Origin: Wuchereria bancrofti | Taxonomy: Eukaryota > Nematoda > Chromadorea > Rhabditida > Onchocercidae | DNA: 64,000 bases | NCBI GenBank assembly: GCA_005281725.1 | Contig: SSBO01000012.1 | Coordinates: 12,703,692 to 12,767,691, forward strand | Direction of reading: 5' to 3' | Shown: piece after piece, positions 15,301 through 27,559 of the stretch | Layout of the letters: each line of letters begins with the position of its first letter | How positions within the stretch are numbered: the first letter of the stretch is position 1 | Notes under the pieces: model-generated | What the model saw: the letters and a program-made list of their open reading frames with translations, nothing else | Told to the model about the DNA's origin: nothing | Database searches by the model: none | Made by a program: the position numbers and the translations under genes

Positions 15301-16784
15301 TAAGTCTTATTTTGGAGATATAAGATAATCATTCATTTTCTCTCCCTGAAATCAAAGTAAATGAAACGGTTTACTTGTACAATTTTGTTCTTTCATTATG
15401 TTAAATTAGTGGATCCTCCCTATGATATTATGTGTTCATGTGAATTTAGGCTATGAAAAAATTGAAAAATACTATAAGAAATGTTTGTTTTAAGTTGGTA
15501 GCTCATTGGCTATTGGTCGAAGGTGTGCGACGCGAGATGGAAGCTGTACGTAGAGGCTTTGAAACAATCATCAAGATAGATGATTTAACGTCTTTCACCC
15601 CTGATGAGGTTGCTTTATAGTTTAATATAATTTCAGATTTTACTACTAGTGTGAAAAGGTTTTCTTATACTACTTTCGCATCTTATCAGATTATTGAATA
15701 AGATGACAAGACATAATATCCGAACCTTAGGATATTATGTCTTGTCATCTTACTGCATAAATAAGATTTGTTTCAACCAGTCAACTGAAATTCTAGTCAA
15801 TAGGTAATGTAAGATTTTTAAAGAGAACGATATAGGTTTGTTTAAAAATAGTAAGCGATAGAAGTTCACAGAAATGTTCTGTGGTCGTTATGAATGAATT
15901 GATTCATTTAACTTTACTTTTTTCTGATGAATATTAGCTTATTGCTCTGCAGATGGAAGAGCTGTTTTGTGGTTGTTCGGAAGAAACTTGGAAACGTACA
16001 TGGAATGAATCAGCATTACAGTCAGCTATAAAACCAGATCACGGGTATACGCATGATAGCGAGCAGATACGATGGCTTATACAGATGCTTGCTTCTTATG
16101 ACAATCAACAGGTTTTATTGTTTCATTTATATCTAAAGTAATGTCATTACAATGAATTAACAGTAATTTATAAAAGAATTAATTTTTCTTACGTTTATAT
16201 TTTTTGTTCAGTGCGAATTTTGAACAATAAGTATAGGAGTGTGATTTGCCATATATTAGCATTTGAAAAATGTCAGTGCCATTACTGCTAGTTTTGCCTT
16301 TCTAAAGAAAGAAAAAAATTTGTTAGGCCTTTTTGATTTATCAGGCAATTAGTTTTGGCCATTCTGACTCATAAATTGCGTTATTATTTATCAGGCAATT
16401 AGTTTTGGCTATTCTGACTTATAAATTGCGTTATTTTTATAGTAGAAAATTGGAGGCAATTTTAAGGGACCAGGTAGATAAAACTGGTTTAGGAGGGTTC
16501 TTTCTTAGTTTTTTGAATTTAGTCTTTTTTTGTTTTTGCAGCAAAGAAAATTTCTGCAATTTGTGACCGGCTCACCAAAACTTCCAGTTGGCGGTTTTCG
16601 TTCATTGAATCCCCCGCTAACAGTTGTGAAGAAATCTGGTTCCTATGGAAATGGCGACGATGAACTTCCATCGGCTATGACCTGTTACAATTATTTAAAA
16701 ATTCCGGCATATAGTACCTATGAAATATTCCAGCAACGATTTGATGTTGCATTGCGTTTCATTTACAGTTTCCATTTAACGTAG
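9366..16784 (+). CDS. TRIP12: TRIP12-type HECT E3 ubiquitin ligase, C-terminal half
   Basis: Exons: 9366-9675, 10003-10148, 10298-10453, 10858-10959, 11229-11327, 11451-11519, 11689-11811, 11881-11973, 12164-12389, 12801-12993, 13220-13330, 13609-13830, 13934-14082, 14216-14364, 14625-14780, (microexon near 14972, see findings), 15069-15161, 15495-15608, 15953-16111, 16542-16784. About 970 codons. The order of conserved blocks follows TRIP12/Ufd4: a WIRKE..YF segment, [15 protein letters not shown] [12 protein letters not shown], an acidic [11 protein letters not shown] stretch, ALRQFG, LPSTxxLW-like linker, then the HECT domain ([47 protein letters not shown]) with catalytic Cys in MTCYNYLK (codon 16683-16685, 33 residues from the end). 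TRIP12 ubiquitinates N-degron and ubiquitin-fusion substrates. Human TRIP12 is about twice as long: the ARM and WWE regions are missing here, and the first exon does not resemble the family, so the true 5' end is not in this window. Confidence 0.88.
15699..15752. repeat. Perfect 23-bp inverted repeat in a TRIP12 intron
   Basis: TAAGATGACAAGACATAAT.. and its exact reverse complement form a 23-bp stem (15699-15721 with 15730-15752) around an 8-nt loop, inside the intron 15609-15952. There are no mismatches. It could be a tiny foldback element, a hairpin RNA or chance; no flanking target duplication is obvious. Confidence 0.85.
16336..16435. repeat. 50-bp tandem duplication in a TRIP12 intron
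   Basis: The unit ATTTATCAGGCAATTAGTTT.. occurs twice back to back (16336-16385, 16386-16435) with two differences, in the last intron of the TRIP12-like gene. Confidence 0.85.
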
Positions 16785-18138
16785 TTAAATCTCTGAAATT
16801 TTCAGCAAAAATTCCTTATCACTTTGAGCATCTCATTCTTACTCTTCCATGATATGCATCATCGTTCCTAGCACCTTTTTAAAGTTAGCGCTTTTTCTTT
16901 AGTTTATTGAAATGAATAATGTCTTTTTCAATTTACAGCTCCTCTGGGATAATTGGTTACTGTTATGTTTACCCCAATTTTTCTTATTATCTGTATATTT
17001 TTGAGTAATTTTGATAGCGAGCAGTCTATTCTTATACTTTACCTTTGATTAATTAAGTTGAATTTGAATAAAAGTAACAATGTTTATAATATAGTAGCAA
17101 TAAGAGTTATGTAAAAATGATGATGAAAACAACGTTAATACTTTATTTTTATAGCATATATTTGTCGTATCATTGCCCTATTTCATTATGTTCTATTTTC
17201 ATGCCATTTCACTAGTTGTACGTGTATTTTTTTTCATGTTTTATCGAATTTTTGAGCTTTCTGTTAACGGTGCTTCGAATTGTGAATTATTGATTGGTTA
17301 ATCAAACGATATTAATGAAATAATTGGGCGTAATCTCACTATATTTTGTCATCGCTTATCTCCATTCCTTATTTGCTCTTGGGATTTTGAAATCCTATTA
17401 GTGTCTAGACAGATTTGATTCTGAGTTTTATCGAAATTTTACAGTTGAGTTCGAATTATTGTCGAATTCTGATTATTGAATTTAAAGTTTATTATTGCCA
17501 TCTTGTTACGGGTTAGTTTTTTTTTTTTCTTTTTTTTTAGGTTAAAGGAGAAATTTTAGGCTTCTTTTATTCATGTTATTGAAGTAGTATTCATTGCACA
17601 ATAAGCATAAACTCTGGATTTTAGGAACTGTTGCGAATGTATCTTAAATTTCTTCTGGAAAATCGGTTAAACTATAAAGCCTTGCATATTTTTCTTTGAA
17701 TGTTTGTTATAGGGCCAAATTTTCAATTTATCACTTTAAAGTTTCTTAGATATTTTATTATCTTCAAATAAGTATAGTGACTTTTCTCTCCCTATAAATA
17801 AATATTGACATTATTTTTAGATTGTTCAGAAATGGTGCACTAGGAATAATAATAATACCTAACATTGATTTGAGTTATTAGTATAGGAGAATTTTTTTTC
17901 AGTATTCTGTGCTGTATTTCTTTTCACATTTTTTACTTTCATTATATCATTATTAACTGTGTACGATGTGAAAGACTTTTGAGATTTCATTTTTTTTTTA
18001 TAATTGAAAATGGGAGAAAGAATATTATATTTGATTTTAATCAATTATATTCAAAGTTTATTATTGTATATGATAATCATTATTATTACTGTATGAGTGA
18101 AATTCGATAGCAACAATTATTATTATACTATTTGTATA
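16785..18138. other. 3' flank of TRIP12, no gene seen
   Basis: Contains the presumed 3' UTR of the TRIP12-like gene (AATAAA at about 17067) and AT-rich intergenic sequence. No coding signal on either strand. Confidence 0.6.
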
Positions 18139-19775
18139 TGCCATCAATCTTTTTTTTTTCAGCTTTAATCGGTTAAGCGATTTTATTCAAGAAATATTTC
18201 TTTATGATTATTTGCTGAATGGAATTAAACGTTTTTTCTTCTCTCTCTCTCTCTCTTTGATCTTGCTTTTTCTTTAACACATCTATATTATTGATATGAT
18301 CAACATAACTTCCATCCCACTTAACCAACTAAAATAATAAAATATTATGGATGGATAATACTATTTAACCAAACGATTGGTTCATTGTTCATTTAGTGAT
18401 TTGGAGGCTGTAGTTAGATGATAAAGAGAAGTAAAGGTGTCAGTACATGTTCCACGTTAACACGGGATTCATATATGCAACACGTTATTTGATAAATCGA
18501 ATGCTTGTGTGTGTACTATTTTTTTACCTAAAATTTACAATAACAAGGAAAAAAAGAGTTTTACATCATATCTTTATCAAGTCGAATGAAGTTCAAAATT
18601 AGACGATTAATATAAACTGATGCAATTACGGATGCTTGGAGAAAATATTAAAAGCAAAAGTTGCTGAATTATTGGAAACAATGTAACAGTTAATGTATGG
18701 GAAATATGGTTGGTTAATTGGCCGGAAAATTTTAGAGCTCTTATCAGACTTTCGTCCAGTTTTACATATAAAATTACAAGCTCGTAAGTTGATAAGTGCT
18801 AAAAATTACCCATTAATCAATCAATATTAAAAGCAAAAAAAACTATTGCGAAAAAATCTGATAATATTGCATAGTACATGTATATATATATATTGGATTA
18901 TAAAGAATTTTATTTTTAGAAAAATAATAAGAGTGTTTGTTAAAAAAAAAATATTAAAAAAAAAAGAAAAACATTTTGCAGTTATAGCATAAGTGGACAA
19001 TTAAGAAAAATTTATAATTAATTTTTCGGGAGGAGGAAACACTGTTATTAAGTATTAAGCTGTAATGATTTAAGAGTAAATTGTATGAATAAGTTAATTG
19101 ATAAATTGTATAAGAACTTAAAAAAGGAAAAAGTAAGAGAGAAGAAAAGAAAGAGAGAGAGAGGGATAGGGGAGAAATAGTATTTGTCATGTGAATGAGA
19201 AAATGTAGCGTGTAATTTATAATTTATTGGACGTTGCCGTCATTTTATTATTATTAATTATTATTTATTATTATTTTTATTATTAATATTGTTATTATTA
19301 TTCGTTATTATTTTTATTTATTGTCATTGTTATTATTATTTATTATTATTTTTGTTTATTGTTATTTATTATTATTATTATTATTATTGTTGCTATCATT
19401 GTTTTATCATAATTACCATCATTTTTTGATCTTTTTCAGTTATAAATCCATGAATAAGTATATGCATGTAATGTATTCATTAGCTGACGAAGTTATTGGC
19501 TTTCAAATAATTTTCACCTCAAACGCTTTCCATTTATGGATTAAACTTTTAGCGCCTACGAGCCTATTAGCTTATTTTCATTAATGCCTAAATGTCTGAT
19601 TCTAATTTTGCTTGTTTTACACGATGCAAGAAAAAAAAAGTGAAATAATATGAAATTCAAATAAAATTAGGAAATACAAAATTATTTGCAATGAAATTTC
19701 ACTATAATTGATTGTACGATGATTGAATAAAGTTAAAAAAGGAATGGAAGAAGAAATATTAATTAACTTCAATAG
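18139..19775 (+). repeat. Right copy of the paralogous intergenic segment
   Basis: Counterpart of 126-2515. It lacks the 810-bp solo LTR and shows the intact insertion site (GAAGT at 18588-18592). It contains CT-rich, GA-rich and ATT-rich tracts (19240-19400) whose open frames are simple-repeat artefacts. Confidence 0.85.
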
Positions 19776-22359
19776 CTATAATCTATTTGATCGACTGTAA
19801 TTTGATGATAAATGTTAGAAAAAGACTAATCTTGGACAAAAGAAATGTATCATTTGTTGAATTAAATAATCTTTAGTAACTTTTCCTTTTTTATTTTTAG
19901 ACAGGAAAGAATATATTTTATAGGTAATTGCAGTTAACATAATTATTTAGTCTAGTTTTTAGTCTAACAATAAAAAAAATTTTTTTTTTGTTTTCTGGAA
20001 TCGCTCATATATGCATGAGTCACATATTTACTAGATCTAAAATATATTTTGATATATGATTTAAAAAAAACTAATTATACTGGTAATGAAATCTGACAAT
20101 ATTAAAATTACATTGATACTATCCAGAGAGTTTATCAGTTACTATAGATTTGGATTTTATTGGAAAATGTAAGAAAAGAATTACCAAAAAGATATGTGGC
20201 AAATATAAAAATTTTGTAGATATATTAAAAGCGGATTAAAAATTACTGATAATACAAAAATTTCAATTAAATATTTCTAATAAAACAAAAATTTCATCCA
20301 TCCATCATTTTATTCACTTTTCTTACATTTCTCCTTCGACCAATATTAAAATTGCTAAAAGTGAAAGAATCCTTGGAAAAGATAAGTATCACTTGAATAG
20401 TTTTCAAAATTTAGGTCTTCGTTTGTCCTGCATTCTGCTTCGTAAGAATTCCATTAATGTGAAATAATTTTTGGAACGAATATTTTCTTCGGTTAGTTTT
20501 TGAAATTATTCTATTCGGTCATTGAATTTATTATTTTGTTTTTGAATTAATAAGATAGTCATTGATAAATTGCTATTTTTGAGTTTATTTACACATTCTT
20601 TAATCTTTTATTACTTTTCATTCTTATCATTCTATTTTCCTAATTTTTCATTTATAATTCTTTTTAGAATAAACTATTTTCATCTGTAGACATATATATA
20701 AATTTTTTTTAGATCACAAATTTTAATTTATTTTTAAAGAAATTTGTTTCACCTTCAATTTTTTTATGTACGTACAGTGTAAAATTTCTAACAACCAAAT
20801 TTTAAACAAAAATAAGCAATTTTTGCACAAATAAATTTCGATTTAAACTTGTTCAGTGCAATAAATAATTTCCCAATGGAAAAGTTTAATTTCTATTTAA
20901 TTATATTGTCAAATTTAATATTTTATAGTATGTAATGTTAATTATTTCTGCTATCTTTTCATTCCTTTTACTTACGTGAAGACATTGAATTTATTCATTA
21001 AAAAATTGCTCTTTTATAAAATAATTTTATACAACTGCTTCTTTCATTTATCTAAAATAAAACTTTTTAATAAAATATATATCAGTTGTTGAAATAAAAT
21101 CAGAAAAAAAAAACAATGTATAACAGTTTTATCTTGCATACACTAATATTGTTTCATCACTTTTTCTCCAAATCTTTTCAAAAAAAAACGTTTCAACTAA
21201 TGAATACTTATTACATTTATTTCAGTTATTATATAAAAATCGGTTATTTCAATTTAATTTTACCTTTCATCAACTATGGCATAAATTATTTTACAGAAAG
21301 TGTAAATTTATTTTAAATGATAAAAGGTGAACAGAGGAAAAAAATTCACATATAATTCATTTGAGGTAGAAATTTAATTTGAAGTGAAAATAAATAGTCT
21401 GATTTCCAAATTTTCATTTACTTATTAAATTCTCTTTTTTTTCAAACTCAGTGTAATTGATAATTGACAGGATAATAATCAAATAGATTTGATTATGCTA
21501 TCATAAAGCAAAATTATTTCTAACAAAAAAAGTCTCTATCTATCTTATATGTTACTTCTTATATAAATGTTATATTAAATTACACAATTTTACTGCAATT
21601 TTTACTATAAAAAAAAATTTTTTTACGTCTTATTTGATATGAAATTTATTTGCTAACAAATACAAAATTTGCATTTGCTAATATTGAATCACTAATAATT
21701 AATTGATTTTTTACAGTAAAAGTAAACAAATTACTAAAAAAAATTTTTATCTGTCATTTTCAATAAAGTATTAATCATGTTAAGTGGCTTACTGCAATTG
21801 ACAAAATGAAAAATGTATCATTAATTTTGTTCAATGTGTAAGAACAATTTAACAAAAAAAAAAGAAAAATAAATTTGAAAATTTTTTTTCTTTCTTGAAA
21901 GGTTTAAAAATAAAAAGCGAAGAAAAGCAAACAAAAGTAAAAAAAAAGTCTTTTAATTAATTAAATCTTCAAATTAAAAAGTAAATTCATTTAATTTTGT
22001 CTTTTTATGGTGTCATCTCAATTGCATTTCACAATTTTTACAACAAACCATTTTTGCCTGCTATTCTTGATTCTTTTTAATTTAGTACTGCACAATCAAT
22101 CAATTGCATACAACCACCCCGCCTGTATTGATTAGAAACATTTCCACTGTTTCGAAAGTTTTAACTTTTTTAAAAATTATTCCGTATTCCTACTGAAGAC
22201 AATTTTTTTTATAATGTTTATGTTGAGATTTTGAAAATTTTAAAAATTTAAATCACATAAAACAATATTTTAGATGCAATTTAATGTTTTCAGCTAGCAC
22301 TTGTATGGTAATTATTAATATATTTTATTGAATTCATTTAATTTTTGATAAACTAATCT

Positions 22360-22678
22360 AATTTTGTTTGATTGATAGCTGTTATAAAAATCACAATTGG
22401 TATTTTCCATTTCTTTTCTTTTTTGATATTTCTGTTTCCTCTAAAACGAAAAAAGAAAAAAAACGTTTATAAGTAAATATTATATATGTAATTATTTAAA
22501 AGTAAGATATACTATCTANAATTTTGTTTGATTGATAGCTGTTATAAAAATCACAATTGGTATTTTCCATTTCTTTTCTTTTTTGATATTTCTGTTTCCT
22601 CTAAAACGAAAAAAGAAAAAAAACGTTTATAAGTAAATATTATATATGTAATTATTTAAAAGTAAGATATACTATCTA
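22360..22678. repeat. Exact 159-bp direct repeat flanking an N (assembly join)
   Basis: 22360-22518 and 22520-22678 are identical, separated only by an N at 22519. This is the signature of two overlapping contig ends joined without merging, not a biological duplication. Confidence 0.9.
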
Positions 22679-22799
22679 ATTAATACAATATTATTTTTTA
22701 ATTCATAAAACAGAAAAGAATTGATAATCATTTCTAAATTTCACATAAATTAAATTTACATTAATTATGCCTAAAAAATAAATCAGATATACGAATATT

Positions 22800-23275
22800 T
22801 AATTGATTATACGAATATTGAAACATAATATGCATCAATATTTAATAAAATTAATTACACAATCATTTGATGAATTAATGAATATTTCATAAAATATGGA
22901 GGAATATTTAACTGATTTAATTAAACATATGAATTAATTATGCGAATATAGAAAAACAATGATACGAGTATGTAATTATAATTGTAGCTCTTTATTTTTT
23001 GTTATTATTTAATTCTATTTCTCTTTTTTCAATAAACACTTTAATTTCAATTAATTATGCGAATATAGAGAAATAATGAAATGAATATTTAATTATAATG
23101 ATAACACTTTAATTTTTATTATTTGTTTATTATATGAACACTTAATAAAATGCATAGAAACAGCCAATAGAAATAATTAAATATACAAATTAATTATGTA
23201 AATGTAGAGAAATAATGATATGAATATTTAATGATAACTTTTTAATTTTCATCATTATTTATTTATGTAAACACT
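22800..23275. repeat. Divergent tandem repeat, period about 120-140 bp
   Basis: Three to four degenerate copies, each starting TTAATTATGCGAATATAGA.A.AATGA, then AT.TTTAATTATAA and a TTTAATTTTTATTATTTG-like tail. Starts are near 22801, 22934, 23050 and 23187. No coding potential. Confidence 0.65.
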
Positions 23276-23574
23276 TGTGCATGTAAAAATTTCACAGTAA
23301 AATACAACAATTATTCAATGATAAATCAAATAAATTATTTCCACCTATGAACTATTTTATTATGCAAATTTTGTTGTATATTTGTAATGAAAACCCATTT
23401 TCTCCAATATACGCATCATTTCATTCAAATAATCACTACTCATTGCCATCAGCAACAAATGCATATCAATTGGATCATCGAATACTTCGTCTTCCTTAAT
23501 AACCTCTGCTTGTCACCCACCGATGACAAAATTACAAAATTGGCGCAAACATGTTTGTTTGTGTATCATTTACA

Positions 23575-23596
23575 TGTGTGTGTGTGTGTGTGTGTA
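23575..23596. repeat. TG dinucleotide microsatellite
   Basis: Eleven TG units in intergenic sequence. Confidence 0.85.
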
Positions 23597-23763
23597 GACT
23601 GATATAAGTGTACATTATTTATTGTATATATTTGTTTACATATGAAAAAAAATAAATAGATCAATTTATAATGGTTTGTGAATATGGGATGAAATATAGG
23701 TTAATTCTAACAGTAAGTTACTGTATTCATATAATGTTTATTAAAAAGATTGTTGGAGAAAAT

Positions 23764-23950
23764 TGCTGTTGTTTATTGCTGTTGCTGTTTGTTGTTGTTG
23801 TTGTTGCTGTTGTTGGTGGTGGTGGTGGTAGTTGTAGCTGTTGACGTTTGTTCTTGCTGTTGTTGTTGACTGCGTTGTTTGTTAATGATGTTGTTGATGA
23901 TTGTGTCGTTGTTGCTGTTACTGTTGGTGTTGTTGTTGTTGTTGTTCGTT
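23764..23950. repeat. TTG/GTT trinucleotide-rich tract
   Basis: An imperfect run of TTG, TGC and GGT units about 190 bp long. Read on the minus strand it would give Gln/Asn-rich codons, but there are no splice signals or neighbouring exons to support translation, so it is annotated as simple repeat. Confidence 0.75.
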
Positions 23951-26900
23951 ACTACTGTTGATGTTTAGATAAATATTTAACGGTTAAGGTTAAAAGTGTA
24001 TAAGAACAAGGATGAGATTTAATGTTTAGTCGAATAGGTAAACAATAAAGTATTTGTTGAAATTGAAAATCCACTGCTGTTCCTTTTTCATTTAAAGTAT
24101 CGTTGAAGTATCATCAATTCCTTAATTGTTTACTGAATGAACTGATGCTACCTTCGATATCCTATCATTATGGATTAAATTTTCATCATTCATTCTTTAT
24201 CGAATTATATATTTTATGCTTCTAATTGGAATGATAAAAATATTATTGTAAATATCTGTAAATATATGCAAATTTAATTTGGTATTTATAAAAAAAATCT
24301 TGAAATTCTATTTGTTTTCTGTTTTAAACATTTATTTCAATACAATCTTATCATTTATTTTGTTTAGTGCTTTTTAATTGGATTACGTATGACAAACTTT
24401 ATGGAGAAAAAACAAACATATTCGAGTGATAAGAAATTATCTCATCATTTTATTCGATATTAAATGTTTTCAAACTCTACCAAATATTTTTTGAATCATA
24501 TTTGAAACATAATCATTATTTTGTCAAACATATTTTGCAAAAATTAAAATATTTTACTAGTTAACTTGCTTAATTTTCATAATTAAATGTTTTATATTTG
24601 TTTTCTTTTTTTTTTGAATGTTTTTTATCGTTATTATCAGTTTCTTTTTTTTTGTCTAAATGATTTAATTAAATTAAACTATTCTCTTAACTATAGACAT
24701 ATAGTATCTTAATATAAAAATAAATATTTCAACAAAAACACTTCATTACAAATTATCCTTTTTTATCAAAAAAAAATAAATGAATCATACCAATATGCGC
24801 TATTTTTATGGAATGTCATATTACCTATCAAATACATTTTTCATCACATTTATTTGCACACAAATAATTTGCGCATTTTTCCTTCGAAATATACATATTC
24901 ACTCTGCTAATAATACTCCATCAACTTACATTTCCATATTTTTCGCTCAAATCACTTTTTTTTAACAACAATTTACATTTGAATTTTTATATGTTTGCTA
25001 GTATTTTTATATATTTGCTGAACAAATCTCTAATATACACTTAATAATTTGATACACTTCCAATTAGCTTAATAAATGATAACGTTCATCATTATATAGT
25101 TGGTGTATTATTAGAGCAATAAAACAATAAATAATTGCATATTTTTATTTGTATTTTTATCTGAAAATTAATCAAATTAAAATAGCTATTGTATATTTTA
25201 TTTATTTGCTATAACAGGAAACAAAAATTATCTTTATCATTTAAAATTTTTCTCATATTTTAATACTCTCATATTAATTTTTCTATTGATACGCATTTTA
25301 TGAATAAATGCATTTTTAGTCTAATTATTATTTATTGTAAATTATCCATTTTAATTTAGCAATTCTAGTAGAACAATAAAACTAATGAACTAACCAATAA
25401 CTAAATTATTCATTTAATCAATCAATTAAATATTCAATGATATAAACTCCACCCATATCGATGCTGTCCGATGAATCATATTAAAGATTTTTTCAAATAT
25501 TTCCTTCCCATGTCTGTAATTTTACGATTAATATCTTTTCATTTTAATTCTTCCCTTCACATTGCTATTTGCTTATCAAAAAATTATCGTATTATTTGTA
25601 AAAAAAAATTACATATTTCATTTTTTTACTGTTATCAATCATTTATATCCTTTTTATATATCATAAAATAACTTTTCAAATTTAATTTAAAAAGTTATTT
25701 TACAATAAATTCATCATTTTTTGCATTGTTTTTAAATTATAATATATGCTATTCATCATTATTAATCATTGTAACTAACTAATAATAACTATTATTAGCA
25801 CTAATTAATCATAATGATTGTTTATACGTTTACAATGAAAATATTATTAAAAATTTTGGAAAAATTTTTATTGTAAATCAAGGTCAATCAGTAACAATCG
25901 TTTAATCTAGATCATTGACAATTTAATTATGTTCAATTTATTTGATATCAAATATATTCGTAAAAAAGCGAGCATTTAAAATATAATAATTATATTAATG
26001 AAAAAAAAAAGAAAGGAAAACAAAGTGAAATGTAACAATTCAAAAAATCTTTTTCCTTAATATTTCTATTACATATTTTTGCATAATTTAGAAATGTTCT
26101 ATAAAAAAAGAAAAAAGAAAGCATTTAATTAGCTTATTTAATATTATTTTTTCCTATGTTTTTTAATGAAAAGGACATTTTTATTTCACTTGAAGGAAAA
26201 AAAGTTTATACGTAATAACCGTGTTACGTGTAAAATAACAAAATGCGAAATATATTTAAGAAACATATTTTAAATTTTGATATATAATACATCAAAATTG
26301 CAATATTGATGTTAGTATTGATATATATGACCTGTCGTCATCATAAGAGAGAGAGAGAGGGAGAGAAGTATTTGATCTGATTGTTGCATTATATAATCAG
26401 TGACCTTGATAATGAGAAGCAATGATGGGTGATCATTCTATGACAAATTTTGTCAACTAAATACTTCGTCTTTATTCATTGTTCATTGAGTTCCCATTAC
26501 TTATTAAATAAAAGCTTTAAAAAAAATATATATATATACGAAATTTTTATGCATTTTTATACATTATACTTAATATTTAATCTGATACTTCGTAAAAATT
26601 TATTAAATTTTTTAATCTGATACTGACTGCATCTAATTTAATTGAATTTAATGTGATACTGACTGTATTTGACTTATCTGTTATTGATATGCTATTAATC
26701 AGCGTCACACTTTTCTTTTTTTTTAATAATAGCACTAATTATGCTTAATTTATCATTAATTAACTTTTGAAATAATTAGCAATAATATTAACAGTGCTAT
26801 CATTATTGAATGTTTATTAATATTATTATCTATATTATCATTACTAATATTATTACTATGTCGTTACTATCATCATATGGAATAAGTGATCAGAAAATTG

Positions 26901-27476
26901 TTAATGTACAATTTATTCGAAGTTGATTTAATCATTTGCCTTCAGATGATCAATATAACATGCAACAATTTGAAAATTGAGAAAGAAAACAGTAATATCA
27001 GCTATAAATTGTTTTAAATCAGTTTATCAAATATTCTGAAGGAAAATTTTTTGACATTATTTTGATTACATCCTGCATTCATTAGATGATTTTAACCAGT
27101 TGGACATTTTTACGTTTTAAATTTTATATCATAATTTGCACTCATTACCATTCTTTTTTTAGCAAAAATTCATTTTCTTTTTTAATTATTTTTCAATTAT
27201 TACGTTGCTTACATGTTTGCCAAATTGGTACTAATTAATATCCTTATCTGATAATTATTTCAGCAACACGCCCCTTTGTTATTCATAACACATACAATCT
27301 GAAACCTAAAATTATCAGCTTATCATAGTTACTCAGTAGCAACACTCTTACTGTATGCATAACATTGTTATTCTATGGATGCTAAGTAACGATTAACAGT
27401 GAGAAACTGGATTTTAATCAGTTAAATTTTTTTGTTTAATAATTAGTAATTTTAGTACAAATGTATGTATCATTTC

Positions 27477-27502
27477 TTTAATTAATTAATTAATTAATTA
27501 AT
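27477..27502. repeat. TTAA microsatellite
   Basis: A short TTAA run about 60 bp upstream of the acceptor of the first recognised exon of the coiled-coil gene. Confidence 0.8.
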
Positions 27503-27559
27503 TTAATTAACAAAGACATTTCTCTATTCTGATGCCATTAGCGATAAGCTTTTTTATAG

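Larger units (their letters stand above)
19776..27559. other. 7.8-kb AT-rich gene-free stretch
   Basis: No coding exon could be supported on either strand. Contents: an assembly-generated direct repeat around an N at 22519, weak tandem repeats (22800-23275), a GT run (23575-23596), a TTG-rich trinucleotide tract (23764-23950), a GA run (about 26346-26366) and a TTAA run (27477-27502). Since the first visible exon of the next gene begins at a splice acceptor, one or more upstream exons or a long first intron may lie here, too short to recognise. Confidence 0.6.

Noticed and set aside
18954..19584. Leu/Ser/Phe-rich frames at 18954-19190 and 19321-19584
   Set aside because: Translations of CT-, GA- and ATT-rich simple sequence; the left copy does not preserve the frames.
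23387..23602. 71-codon frame ending in a Cys/Val repeat
   Set aside because: The end is the TG microsatellite and the rest has no splice sites or recognisable motif.
23764..23950. Gln/Asn-rich coding exon on the minus strand
   Set aside because: Only low-complexity codons, no acceptor/donor pair and no neighbouring minus-strand exons.
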